Assembly (NCBI GenBank): GCA_029560805.1
Contig: JAKQKE010000209.1
Coordinates: forward strand, 1-40,079
Direction: 5' to 3'
Length of the DNA: 40,079 bases
DNA from: Spirochaetota bacterium
GTDB lineage: Bacteria > Spirochaetota > Spirochaetia > Treponematales > UBA12059
Below, piece after piece: positions 14,168-22,784 of the stretch. A program made the translations under genes and the position numbers. Under the pieces are notes generated by a model. It made no database searches. It was not told where the DNA came from and saw only the letters and a program-made list of their open reading frames with translations. Numbering within the stretch: position 1 is the first letter of the stretch; each line of letters opens with the position of its first letter.

Positions 14168-15652
14168 TTACGGCAGATTGGCCATCAGATCCTTGGCCAC
14201 GCCGTCCCTGGCCACCTGGAGCAGGGCCGAGCGTTTTGCACTCGCCTCGTCGGCGGCGACCGAGACGGCGGTCTTCTCGCCGCTATACAGGATGGCCCCG
14301 GTGGCGAAGTCGACACAGCGCACCGTCATCCTCGCGGTAGCCTGCCACATCGAGCCATCCTTCTCGGAGCGCTCTATCCTAGCCGCGCCGTAGATCAGCC
14401 TAGAGAGTCCGGCCCCGTACGCGGCCTTGGCCGCCTTGAGGATGGCCGCATCGTCGAAGGACGCGATCATCGCGGCGCTGAGCGGGGCTAAGCCTGCCTT
14501 GAACTTTTCCTTGGCCAGAGTCTCGAAGAGACCGCCCTGGGCAATGGTCGTGCCGAGGGGCTGGCCGTCGTCGCCGAGGTCCACGATCACGACGCCGGTC
14601 GGCACCGTCTTGGCGGCCGACGATACGACGTAGTCGAAGGTCACGGAGCGTCGGGCCAGCTCGTCCGCTATGGCCGCGACGTAGGCGTCATAGGCCGCGG
14701 GCACGCGTTCGAGCAGCTCGCTCGTCGAATCAAGGTTCAGCGAAAAGCGCAGGCTCGCCTTGCCGACGAAGTCGGGCGGCGGCGGGGCGAAGGACACCAC
14801 GCCATCGGCGTCGGTCATGGCGCGCTCGGTCCTGGTCACGACGCGTCCGGAGCTCTGCCTTCGCTGGTAGGCGACGTACACCTCGGCGCCAGGTATGCCC
14901 GGGGCGGAGTCGCCCTCGCCGAAGACGAGCCTGGCCTTGAACGGCTTCGCGTAGTCCTTGCCGAGACCGGCCGCGGTCGGCGCGTCGACGGCGACGAAGC
15001 GCAGCTTGGCGAGCACGGCGCGCGCCTTGTTGGCGTTGCGCTCCAGCTTGATGGCGGCGTTATCGATATCGGAGCCGGAGGCAGCGACGACGGCCTCGAC
15101 GTAGCTCTTGACCGCGTCGAAATAGCGCCCGGCCGTAACCGCGGAGTCTCCGGCCGCCTCGGGCTTGGCGACAGCGTCGACCTTCTCCTTGAAGACGGCC
15201 GCGATGCGGGCCTTCTCCTTGTTCAGGTCGGCGGTAACGTATTGGGCGAGCACGTAGACGGTGACCATCGAGCCGTCCCGCACGACGTAGCGGTCCTTGA
15301 TCGAGAAGCCGGCGACTTTGCCCTGACCGGTCTGCTTGACGACGCTACGGACCTCGGCCGAGTAGGAATCGAGCGTTCCCTTCGCCTCTCCGGTGGTCTC
15401 GACACTGATATCGACACCCATGTACCGGGTTATCTGCGAGATCAGGCCCAGGGCCGCGTCTTCCGTGGCGAGGGCTATATCCCCGGCGCCGTCCGAGGAG
15501 GACGCGACGAAATACGTATAGCTCGAGTCCGGCGGCGGGGTCGTCAGCGTCCAATCGGGAGCCGGAGCGGCCTTGGGAGACGAGACGCATGAAACGGCTA
15601 ACAGGGCAACCGTCGCGATCGCCGCCAGGCTTGCATATAATCCTCTCTGCAT
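14168..15652 (-). CDS. LPP20-like lipoprotein with C-terminal CsgG-like region
   Basis: This 494-residue exported lipoprotein has the signal LYASLAAIATVALLAVSC, with lipobox LAVSC and acylated Cys22. Residues ~33-150 (PDW...ATEDAALGLISQITRYMGVDISVETT...VKQTGQGKVAGFSIKDRYV) resemble the LPP20 domain that recurs in spirochaete lipoproteins. A middle segment has a Gly/Pro-rich beta-sandwich look (PGAEVYVAY...TDADGVVSFAPPPPDFVGKASLRF). The C-terminal ~150 residues (TVPTGVVIVDLGDDGQPLG... to the end) resemble CsgG/FlgT-like secretin-associated folds. GGAGG precedes ATG 15652, and TATACT (15679-15684) is a likely -10. It is the downstream member of a lipoprotein cluster. Confidence 0.75.
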   Translation of the reverse strand: MQRGLYASLAAIATVALLAVSCVSSPKAAPAPDWTLTTPPPDSSYTYFVASSSDGAGDIALATEDAALGLISQITRYMGVDISVETTGEAKGTLDSYSAEVRSVVKQTGQGKVAGFSIKDRYVVRDGSMVTVYVLAQYVTADLNKEKARIAAVFKEKVDAVAKPEAAGDSAVTAGRYFDAVKSYVEAVVAASGSDIDNAAIKLERNANKARAVLAKLRFVAVDAPTAAGLGKDYAKPFKARLVFGEGDSAPGIPGAEVYVAYQRRQSSGRVVTRTERAMTDADGVVSFAPPPPDFVGKASLRFSLNLDSTSELLERVPAAYDAYVAAIADELARRSVTFDYVVSSAAKTVPTGVVIVDLGDDGQPLGTTIAQGGLFETLAKEKFKAGLAPLSAAMIASFDDAAILKAAKAAYGAGLSRLIYGAARIERSEKDGSMWQATARMTVRCVDFATGAILYSGEKTAVSVAADEASAKRSALLQVARDGVAKDLMANLP

Positions 15653-15678
15653 GGAATCCTCCTGTTTAACTTTTAGTC

Positions 15679-15684
15679 AGTATA
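15679..15684 (-). promoter_or_regulatory. Putative -10 box for the LPP20-like lipoprotein gene
   Basis: Reading the minus strand, TATACT lies 26 nt before ATG 15652 and follows the terminator of the upstream gene (15741-15775). This implies separate transcription. No convincing -35 is seen. Confidence 0.4.
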
Positions 15685-15740
15685 GATGAAATTAGGTCGT
15701 TCCGGTAGATAACCCAAACGGTACGTTAACGGCGCCGACT

Positions 15741-15775
15741 AAAAAAGGCATCCCCAGCCTAAGCCGAGGATGCCT
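15741..15775 (-). terminator. Intrinsic terminator after the 223-residue lipoprotein gene
   Basis: On the minus strand AGGCATCC...GGATGCCT forms an 8-bp stem, with a loop containing TCGGCTTAGGC, and is followed by six T. It starts 17 nt after the stop of the gene at 15793. Confidence 0.85.
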
Positions 15776-15792
15776 CAGATCGAGCGTCCGGT

Positions 15793-16464
15793 TTAGAACC
15801 CTTCGTAGAAGGCGCTCTGGACGGCGTCGATGGCCCGCTGCTTCTCGGGGGTCTTGGCGGCGGCGGCCTCGGCGTCGTTGAGGTACTTGTCGAGCTGATC
15901 CTGCAGCACCTTCTGATCGATGGAGTAGATCTTGATCACGCGGTAGATGCGGCGATCGACCTCGCTCTTGCTCTTGGCGCCGGGCTTGTAGTACTGGAGG
16001 TACACCCACCAGTCAGGACCGGCCATCAGGCCAGAGAACCTGGCTTCGGAGACGAGCTTGACCACGTTCTCGAAGTATTCCTCGAGCTGGTCGCGGTCGC
16101 CTACCTGGGCGCCGGCGAACTTCTGCTGCACGCGCGTGGACAGGTAGCGGGCGATCTGCACCGGCGCGTCCATGTTGTCCATCGCGGTCAGGACGCCCTG
16201 CTTGCTCGCGCCCTCGGCGTCGAGCACGATGACGTACTTGCCCTTGTACTCGGCGAGCTTCTCGACGCCGCTGGCGCCGCTCTCGATATAGGCCATCGTC
16301 CAGGCCGGCACGTTGGCGCCGAGCGCCGTACCCTTGTGCTCCAGGATGTCCGGGGTCAGGACCTTCTCGTCGATCTTGGGCTGATCGACGGCCGGCTGGC
16401 TGGCGCAGGACGCGACGGTGAACAGGGCCGCGGCTACCAGCAACGCGATACAAATCTTCTTCAC
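15793..16464 (-). CDS. Lipoprotein of unknown function
   Basis: This 223-residue lipoprotein has the signal KKICIALLVAAALFTVASC with lipobox TVASC (Cys20). The mature protein begins with an Ala/Gln linker and contains VPAWTMAYIESGASGVEKLAEYKGKYVIV and a long amphipathic region ending in QLDKYLNDAEAAAAKTPEKQ. The pattern PxW...GK(Y)V followed by an ARYLSTRVQQKF helix resembles the LPP20-type proteins beside it, so all three may be related. GTG 16464 is chosen because AAGGAGG precedes it by 6 nt. It lies 102 nt after the 353-residue lipoprotein gene, possibly in one transcript. Confidence 0.7.
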   Translation of the reverse strand: MKKICIALLVAAALFTVASCASQPAVDQPKIDEKVLTPDILEHKGTALGANVPAWTMAYIESGASGVEKLAEYKGKYVIVLDAEGASKQGVLTAMDNMDAPVQIARYLSTRVQQKFAGAQVGDRDQLEEYFENVVKLVSEARFSGLMAGPDWWVYLQYYKPGAKSKSEVDRRIYRVIKIYSIDQKVLQDQLDKYLNDAEAAAAKTPEKQRAIDAVQSAFYEGF

Positions 16465-16566
16465 GATAACCTCCTTAAAGGTCTTTCACTGATCAGGAGC
16501 CTCGGCCCTCGAGGGACCGGCTCCCAGAATCCTATCGTCAAGGGGACGAGCCCCTCGTGACCGCTC

Positions 16567-17628
16567 TCAAAGGCCGCTATTGAAGGTAAAGGCCTTGCCT
16601 CGACTATAGAGCAGGTAGAGGTCGAGCATACCGGCCTTGTCGGCGGCGTCATACATGGCGTCCTCTATCTTATCGCGCGATTTGAAACTATACAGGGCCA
16701 GCTTGGTCTCGGCGGGCGAATACGAAATCTGCTCCACCTCGCGGACGACACGCGACAGCGCCCTGCGCAAGGTGCTTATCTGCCGCGAATCGGGGGTATT
16801 CTGGATGACGACCTCGTACCGGATGCCCCTGGACATCGAGTTCTTGACCAGAACCTTGGTCTGCTCCGTCATTTTTGGCATCGCCGACCAGACGGATGCG
16901 GCCACCGCGTTGGCGACCGCGGCGTCGGACGACACGGTGCTCATGACCTGCGGGCTCTGGAAGGCGACCGAGCCGAGCAGCTGGGCCGTCGAGGTATCGT
17001 AGATCTTCATCGAGCCCTGGGCCGTGGCGTAGAATTTGCCACCCGATGACGACGGAGTCGACGAGAACGAGACCTCGACGTAGACGTCGGCGTTGTACTT
17101 CTGGGCCAAGTACTGGATCAGGTCTATGGAGCCGCCGGTCTCGGACTGGTAGGCGGCCTGCTGATCCTTCTTGTTCTTCTCGATCTGGTCAAAATCGACC
17201 ACAGACAGCCCGAGCTTCTCGAGCAGGTACCGGTTGGCTTGATTGACGGCGACCTTGGCGTTGCGTTCGTCGATGCCGGCAGCCTCGTCGTAGTAGACCA
17301 TGTACTGGAGACGGGCCAGGTAGTTGTTCAGGAAGGCTTCCTCCTCGGGGGTCATCACCCCGGGGGCCGGAGGCGGCACGTCGACGGCGTCGCCCGAGGC
17401 GGAACCCGTGGTCGCGGCGGCCGAGGAACCGGCGGCGCCGCCAGTCGATCCGCCTTGAGAGCCGCCCTGCACGAGCTCGACGGCCCTATCCTTATAAGCC
17501 TGCGACGTACTCCCGTCGGACGAGCCTTGCTGGGCCGACGCGGGCGGGGGCTCTCGAGCCGGCTCCGGAGCGCTGACGCATGACATGGCTATGGCGGCGC
17601 AGACGATGACGATACACGATGTTCTCAT
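16567..17628 (-). CDS. Lipoprotein of unknown function with low-complexity linker
   Basis: This 353-residue lipoprotein has the signal MRTSCIVIVCAAIAMSC with lipobox IAMSC (Cys17). A Ser/Gly/Ala/Pro-rich linker follows to about residue 95. The folded part (about 100-353) contains ANRYLLEKLGLSVVDFDQIEKNKKDQ, YNADVYVEVSFSS, GSMKIYDTSTAQLLGSVAFQSP and a C-terminal second repeat-like half. This alternation of helix and strand resembles CsgG/LPP20-type periplasmic assembly proteins. ATG 17628 is preceded by GGAAGGG; a TTG 15 nt upstream is less likely. TATAGT at 17657-17662 may be its -10. Confidence 0.68.
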   Translation of the reverse strand: MRTSCIVIVCAAIAMSCVSAPEPAREPPPASAQQGSSDGSTSQAYKDRAVELVQGGSQGGSTGGAAGSSAAATTGSASGDAVDVPPPAPGVMTPEEEAFLNNYLARLQYMVYYDEAAGIDERNAKVAVNQANRYLLEKLGLSVVDFDQIEKNKKDQQAAYQSETGGSIDLIQYLAQKYNADVYVEVSFSSTPSSSGGKFYATAQGSMKIYDTSTAQLLGSVAFQSPQVMSTVSSDAAVANAVAASVWSAMPKMTEQTKVLVKNSMSRGIRYEVVIQNTPDSRQISTLRRALSRVVREVEQISYSPAETKLALYSFKSRDKIEDAMYDAADKAGMLDLYLLYSRGKAFTFNSGL

Positions 17629-17742
17629 ACGGCCCTTCCACAAATACGGTAAGGTTACTATAGCGCGCTCGCCGCGCTAAAACAGCACGGTACCAATGGT
17701 AGTCAATTACTAGAAATATTCAAGGCTCGGGGAAGAAAAGGG

Positions 17743-19770
17743 TTACAGATTCGCCAGGACCGACGGCGTCTCGACGGCGATGGATAGCCTGCCAGTCGGA
17801 GTAGCCTCGGCGCGAGAGTCGAGCATGGATAGGCCCTCGGCCGCAGAGTCGCGGCGGACGGACGATACCATGGCAGGGTCGAAGGCCGAGACCGACACGG
17901 CGGCCAGGGTCGCCGACGTATTCACAGCAGGCCACAGGCGCCATCCAGAAGCGCCGTCGAGACGAGCGTCCACGAGTACCGAGGCGCCGTCGGAGCCGAA
18001 GACCTTGACGCCGTCCGCGGACTGGGCGACCGATATATGGTAGCGCGCCACGCCGGGCCTGACACGGAACGGCGCTTCCGAGGACCTGGTCGCCACGGAC
18101 AAGCCGGTATCCGCGCCACGTAGCGTTATGCTCCCTGCTGACGAAACGGCCAGCTCCCCACCGCCCTCGAGCGTCACGGCGGATATGAACGCGCCCGCCT
18201 CGAGGTCGACGCGCAGCGCTGAGCCTTTCGAGGCCGGGGGCGAGCCGAAAATCGACAGGCTCGAGCCGGCGCCCAGCGTTAGCCGGCGGGCCTCCAGCTT
18301 CGCGGCCCCTTCGACGGCGAAGCCCGCCTCGAGCTCGGAGCCCTCGAAACCGGTCGCCGCGATGTACGCGTCGCCGCGGGCGGCCCGCTCCGACAGGCGG
18401 AACGCCGGGTAGGCGCCGCGCAGCACGCGTAGCTCATCGTATACGGCTATGAACCCGCCCGGCCCGGCCACGGAGCAGGCGCCGGGAACGGATGAGAACA
18501 GCTCGCTTCGAAGCAGGCTTTCGCCAACGGGCGTATCGTCGATGTAGAAGCGGATAGCGGCGCCGCCCTCGGCAGGCGATACGTCTATCGCGAGCCGACT
18601 CAGGCTCGAGCCTAGCTTCGAGTCGGCCCGTACCAACGCCTGACCGATCGCGACGTATGGATAACCGGTATCGACGCCGATGACCAAGCCCTGGCCCGAG
18701 TCCAGGACTGCGGATAGCAGGGTGCCGGTACCCTCGGCCAGGCCATCATCGGCCTTGCCGAGCGTGAACGCGGCGGAGAACGCCGCGAGGCTTCCGTTAG
18801 GCGCGTCCACGGGCAGTATCGCCGACTCGGACGACAGGCCGAGCCCGTCGCCGAGCAGGTACCCATATCCGAGCGGATGGGTCTCGAGATACGGTGAACC
18901 GATAGTTGCCGGCTCGACCGCCCGTGGCCTCGTGCCAGAATCGGACAGGTCGCCGTCGAAGGCGAATAGCGACCACGCCTCGCGATCGGCGAGTGGATCG
19001 GGCGCGGCCGAGGAGAGCGCGAGCCTGATCTCGGCTTTGGCGAGTGCGGGAGGCGTCGACCCGGCGATGGGCCTGAAGGGGAAGAGCTCGACCTTCGCCT
19101 CGTAGACGCCGTTGACCATAGGCGCACGCCAAGCCAGCCTGTCGGCCCGTTCGGATAGGTAGCCGACCGCTAGTACTTTCCCGTCGACCACCCATCGAAT
19201 CCAGGGGTCCTGGCCGGACGGGAGCGATCCGGTCAGGCGTAGCAGCGACACCTTGCCGCGCTCGACGCCGCCTGGATACACCTCGAGCCCGACCGGCCCG
19301 AGCGATCCGGAATAGACGAGGGCGTAGGTAGAATAGGTCGACAGCGCCTGGCCGCGCGAGTCGAGTACCCGGGCGCGTAGCTCGTAGTACCCCTCGGGCA
19401 GGCCCGACGGAATGGAAAACGGGTCGAGTTCGCCGAACAGGTCGTCGACCCGTACCGCGTTGCCCGAAGCGACCGGAGACGGGGAGAACGCGATGGAGGC
19501 CGCCTCGTCGCCGTCGGCGTCGTAGAGCGAGATGGAGATCGACGACGCCTCGGGAGCGCCGGGTAGTCTGGAGACGGAGATATCGATAGGCACGAGGGAC
19601 GATAGCGATGCGCCGTCAGTAAGGGCTTCGCCATCGGTAGACAGGCGTATCTCGAACATCGAATCGAGCTCTTCGTCGGTGAACAAGGCCGAGCCCGCGT
19701 CGCACGCCATCACCGCGACGCAGATAGACAGAGGCACTAGGAATCGGAGGAACGCCCTATTCGCGCGCAT
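17743..19770 (-). CDS. Large lipoprotein with LamG-like region
   Basis: This 675-residue lipoprotein has the signal MRANRAFLRFLVPLSICVAVMAC with a Cys at the end of VMAC. The N-terminal part (about 30-250) has two Ig-like beta-sandwich stretches. From about 265 to 450 the sequence runs SLFAFDGDLSDSG...GYLLGDGLGLSS...FSAAFTLGK...FIAVYDELRVLRGAYP, the pattern of a LamG/concanavalin-like lectin domain. The rest is beta-rich. It is probably surface-exposed or periplasmic; the ligand is unknown. ATG 19770 is chosen over an in-frame TTG at 19800 because only this start gives a clean signal peptide and the TTG overlaps the -10 box. No partner gene is evident. Confidence 0.68.
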   Translation of the reverse strand: MRANRAFLRFLVPLSICVAVMACDAGSALFTDEELDSMFEIRLSTDGEALTDGASLSSLVPIDISVSRLPGAPEASSISISLYDADGDEAASIAFSPSPVASGNAVRVDDLFGELDPFSIPSGLPEGYYELRARVLDSRGQALSTYSTYALVYSGSLGPVGLEVYPGGVERGKVSLLRLTGSLPSGQDPWIRWVVDGKVLAVGYLSERADRLAWRAPMVNGVYEAKVELFPFRPIAGSTPPALAKAEIRLALSSAAPDPLADREAWSLFAFDGDLSDSGTRPRAVEPATIGSPYLETHPLGYGYLLGDGLGLSSESAILPVDAPNGSLAAFSAAFTLGKADDGLAEGTGTLLSAVLDSGQGLVIGVDTGYPYVAIGQALVRADSKLGSSLSRLAIDVSPAEGGAAIRFYIDDTPVGESLLRSELFSSVPGACSVAGPGGFIAVYDELRVLRGAYPAFRLSERAARGDAYIAATGFEGSELEAGFAVEGAAKLEARRLTLGAGSSLSIFGSPPASKGSALRVDLEAGAFISAVTLEGGGELAVSSAGSITLRGADTGLSVATRSSEAPFRVRPGVARYHISVAQSADGVKVFGSDGASVLVDARLDGASGWRLWPAVNTSATLAAVSVSAFDPAMVSSVRRDSAAEGLSMLDSRAEATPTGRLSIAVETPSVLANL

Positions 19771-19787
19771 GCAATTATCCAAGCTTG

Positions 19788-19816
19788 AGTATAGCACCAA
19801 AGGCAGTTCTAAACAA
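19788..19816 (-). promoter_or_regulatory. Promoter of the LamG-like lipoprotein gene
   Basis: On the minus strand TTGTTT (19811-19816) and TATACT (19788-19793) are 17 nt apart. Transcription would start about 11 nt before ATG 19770, with no room for a good Shine-Dalgarno. Confidence 0.55.
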
Positions 19817-19822
19817 GAAATG

Positions 19823-21055
19823 TTAGAAATCGACGACGCCTTTGCCAGCGCGTTCGACGATAGGAGTGGAGAGGCGCGACGACCATCGGTTCAGGTCCCG
19901 CAGGCGGGCGGACGCCTCCTCTGGCGTCGCCGCGCGGGGATAGTAAGCGCCTCGCGCGATGGTCAGCGGCTCGATCTCGACGCGCAGGATCCTGCCGCCC
20001 TCGAGCACGAGGCGCAGTGCGGCGGTCTCGTAGGTCGCTTCGGCCGCCATGTCGAAAACGAAGTTGCCGAGCGAGTAGGCTATCAGGCCATGCTTGTAAC
20101 GCTCGATCGGCTGGAGCACATGGGGGTGATGGCCGAGCACCGCCGTGGCGCCGGCGTCGATGACAGCTCGGCCGAGCCCGCGCTGGAACGCGTTCGGCGC
20201 GCGCTGGTGCTCGTCGCCCCAGTGGAGCGATACGAACACGTAGTCGGGGCGTATCACGTCCTTGACGCGCGCTACGTCCTCGAGGATGTGCTCCTCGAGG
20301 GCATGGGCCACTCCGTGGCCCACAGAGTGGCCCGCTCCGTGGGCGGTCGCCTCGACGCCGAGTCCTTCCGGGCCGTGGAGCCGCGCCTCGGCCCTGGTCG
20401 CCGCGACGGCCGCACGCAGGCTTTCGGCGCCCCGAACGCTCCACCAGCCCTCCGCGTAGGCCAGGAAGGCGAAACGGACGCCGTCCCGCTCTAGCACGGC
20501 CGCGCGCCTGGCCTCCTCGAGGTCGCGGCCGGCGCCACAGCGGGCGATGCCGAGCAGGTCGACATACGCGAGCGTCTCGTCGACCGCTCGCGGCCCGTAG
20601 TCGTTCATATGGTTGTTGGCCAGGGACAGCACGTCGAAGCCGGCCCAGGCGACTCCGAACAGCGTGGCGGGATCGGCGCGGAAGGTCACGTTCGGTGGCT
20701 TGCCGGGATACGGCTCGCCCAGGTACGAGACCGGCGTCTCCAGATTGGCGAAGGCCACGTCGGCTCCCGAGACGAGATCGCGGACGCCCTCGAACAGGTA
20801 GCGGAAACCGTACTCGGCCGCTCGCTTACCCGGCGTCCTGGCGAGCAGGATGTCGCCGCAGGCCAGGACGGTCATCCTGCGGGCGCTCGGCGGCGGAGCG
20901 GCGGCGCCGGGATCGTTCGGGCTCGCGACGCCCGATAGCGGCGGAGCGGCGGCCGATACGGCGGGACCCGGGCCGGCCGCCGCCTCGGGCGCTCGGCCGC
21001 ACGAGGCGAGCAACGCTCCGGCCAACGCCGCGGCCAGGACCGCCGGGCCTATCAC
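19823..21055 (-). CDS. CapA-family metallophosphoesterase-like lipoprotein
   Basis: This 410-residue lipoprotein has the signal AVLAAALAGALLASC (Cys19) and a Pro/Ala-rich linker to about 60. The CapA/PgsA fold is shown by TVLACGDILLART, DVAFANLETPVS, DVLSLANNHMNDYG, YVFVSLHWGDEHQ, AVLGHHPHVLQPIE and LIAYSLGNFVFD, the calcineurin-like metal-site blocks. CapA proteins act in poly-gamma-glutamate capsule synthesis or as cell-wall-associated phosphoesterases; the substrate here is unknown. Between two core strands lies a His/Gly-rich insertion (HGAGHSVGHGVAHALEEH, about 237-254). GTG 21055 overlaps the nadE TGA (GTGA), so translation is coupled to nadE. Confidence 0.82.
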   Translation of the reverse strand: MIGPAVLAAALAGALLASCGRAPEAAAGPGPAVSAAAPPLSGVASPNDPGAAAPPPSARRMTVLACGDILLARTPGKRAAEYGFRYLFEGVRDLVSGADVAFANLETPVSYLGEPYPGKPPNVTFRADPATLFGVAWAGFDVLSLANNHMNDYGPRAVDETLAYVDLLGIARCGAGRDLEEARRAAVLERDGVRFAFLAYAEGWWSVRGAESLRAAVAATRAEARLHGPEGLGVEATAHGAGHSVGHGVAHALEEHILEDVARVKDVIRPDYVFVSLHWGDEHQRAPNAFQRGLGRAVIDAGATAVLGHHPHVLQPIERYKHGLIAYSLGNFVFDMAAEATYETAALRLVLEGGRILRVEIEPLTIARGAYYPRAATPEEASARLRDLNRWSSRLSTPIVERAGKGVVDF

Positions 21056-22710
21056 CGAGGCCTTGCCTCGGATACGATGCGCGCGATGGGCATACGCCGC
21101 CCCATACCGAAGGCCCGCGGAGACACCTTGACGACCGGGGCCGCCTGTCTGCGCTTATACTCGGCGCGCGCCGTCATCGATACGACCCTTCGGACGAGCC
21201 CTTCGTCGAAGCCGAGCGCGACGATGGCGTCCACGGCCAGGTCATCCTCGATATAGAGCCTGAGCACCGCATCGAGCAGCTCGTAAGGCGGTAGCGAGTC
21301 CTGGTCGAGCTGGTTGGGCCGGAGCTCGGCGGACGGGGGCTTGTCGATGATGGCGCGGGGCAGGAGCCCCTCGCGCGCATAGACGCTCTCGCACAGCTCG
21401 AAAACCTCGGTCTTGAGCAGATCCCCTATCGGAGCCAGGGCGCCGCACATATCGCCGTACAGCGTGCAATAGCCGACGGCCAGCTCGCTCTTGTTACCGG
21501 TCGTCAGGAGCATCGAATCGAATTTGTTGGACCAAGCCATCAGGATGTCGCCCCGGACGCGCGCCTGCAGGTTCTCCTCGGTCAGGCCGAACGGCAGGCC
21601 CGCGAAGTGCGGCTCCATCGTCGCCAGGAAACTCGAGAACGGCCCCTCTATAGGTATCGTCTCCAGGCGGCAGCGCAGGTTGGCCGCGAGCTCGACGCTG
21701 TCGTCTATGGAGCCGGTCGACGAGAAGCGCGACGGCATGGCGATGCAGGTCAGATTCTCCGGCCCGATAGCCTTGGCGGCCAGCACCGCGACAATGGCCG
21801 AGTCAATGCCGCCGGACAGGCCGAGGTGGGCCTTCTTGAAGCCGCACTTGCGCATGTAGCCGCGGATACCCTCGACGAGGACGCGCTCGGCCTCCTCCCA
21901 CCGGTCCGGGAAGGCGGCGATCGTGGCCTCGTCGGCACATTCGTCGGTATCGACGGCGAGTATGCCCTCACCGAAGACCCCGAGCGCGACGAGGCGGCCT
22001 GTGCGGTCGACGAGGAAGGACCGGCCGTCGAAGACGAGCGAGTCGTCGGCACCGGCCATGTTGCAGTAGGCGACCGGAACCGAGCCTGTCCTGGCCAGGT
22101 CGGAGCAGAGTCCGACGCGCAGGGCCGACTTATCCAGCTGGAACGGAGAGGCGGACGGCACGACGATCAGGTCGGCGCCGGCGTCGAGCAGCTCTCGCGG
22201 CGGATCCACAGGGTAGCGCATACCGGGGACCGGGGCGGTCTCCCGCCATAGGTCCTCGCAGATGGCGAAACCGACCGCGACGCCGCGATGGCGCCAGAGC
22301 CGACGCTCGGAGGCCGGCTCGAAATAGCGCGCCTCGTCGAATACGTCATAGGTGGGCAGCAGGGTCTTGGCCTGCTCGAAGACCACCTCGCCGTCGAGGA
22401 CGACCGACAGCGCGTTGCGCAGCGGCCTGCCGAGGCCCGAGCGGTTGCGGCCTATATGGCCGACAGCCACCGCGACGCCCCGCGGCAACGCCTTCTGGAG
22501 CCGGCGAAAGGCCGCCTCGTCGCGTTCGGCGAAGCTCGGCTGATCGAGCAAATCCATCGGCGGGTAGCCGCAAAGGCTCATCTCGGGGAATACGACGAGG
22601 TCCGGCGGCGTCGGGGACGAGGCGGCGACCCGCGCGGCCGCGGCGATGCGCTCGACGTTGCCGTCGAAGTCGCCGATGACCGCGTCGATCTGGCATAGCG
22701 CAAGCTTCAT
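21052..22710 (-). CDS. nadE: Glutamine-dependent NAD(+) synthetase
   Basis: This 552-residue two-domain enzyme makes NAD from deamido-NAD, ATP and glutamine. The N-terminal nitrilase-like glutaminase domain has the Glu43 (FPEMSLCGYPP), Lys115 (EQAKTLLPTYDVF) and Cys151 (GFAICEDLW) triad. The C-terminal synthetase has the PP-loop LSGGIDSA at 298-305, TGNKSELAVGYCTLYGDM and KPPSAEL. ATG 22710 (MKLALCQIDAVIGDF) is chosen because it matches the family N-terminus and follows GGAG. Longer in-frame readings would run across the promoter of the divergent gene. It overlaps the CapA-like gene by 4 nt, and the two form an operon. Confidence 0.95.
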   Translation of the reverse strand: MKLALCQIDAVIGDFDGNVERIAAAARVAASSPTPPDLVVFPEMSLCGYPPMDLLDQPSFAERDEAAFRRLQKALPRGVAVAVGHIGRNRSGLGRPLRNALSVVLDGEVVFEQAKTLLPTYDVFDEARYFEPASERRLWRHRGVAVGFAICEDLWRETAPVPGMRYPVDPPRELLDAGADLIVVPSASPFQLDKSALRVGLCSDLARTGSVPVAYCNMAGADDSLVFDGRSFLVDRTGRLVALGVFGEGILAVDTDECADEATIAAFPDRWEEAERVLVEGIRGYMRKCGFKKAHLGLSGGIDSAIVAVLAAKAIGPENLTCIAMPSRFSSTGSIDDSVELAANLRCRLETIPIEGPFSSFLATMEPHFAGLPFGLTEENLQARVRGDILMAWSNKFDSMLLTTGNKSELAVGYCTLYGDMCGALAPIGDLLKTEVFELCESVYAREGLLPRAIIDKPPSAELRPNQLDQDSLPPYELLDAVLRLYIEDDLAVDAIVALGFDEGLVRRVVSMTARAEYKRRQAAPVVKVSPRAFGMGRRMPIARIVSEARPR

Positions 22711-22749
22711 GGGAACTCCGTTCAAGGCGGCTCGGACGAAGACGCTACC

Positions 22750-22778
22750 TTGCGTCCGCTCGCCGCCCATAGTACACT
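22750..22778 (+). promoter_or_regulatory. Promoter for the SDR-like gene and pfk (leaderless)
   Basis: TTGCGT (22750-22755) and TACACT (22773-22778) are 17 nt apart. The -10 ends exactly 6 nt before GTG 22785, so +1 would be the G of the start codon. No Shine-Dalgarno is present. It is divergent from nadE. Confidence 0.65.
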
Positions 22779-22784
22779 GCGCCC

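Noticed and set aside
19532-20494. A 320-codon plus-strand frame opposite the LamG-like and CapA-like genes
   Set aside because: It spans the promoter and both antisense genes and has no recognisable motif.
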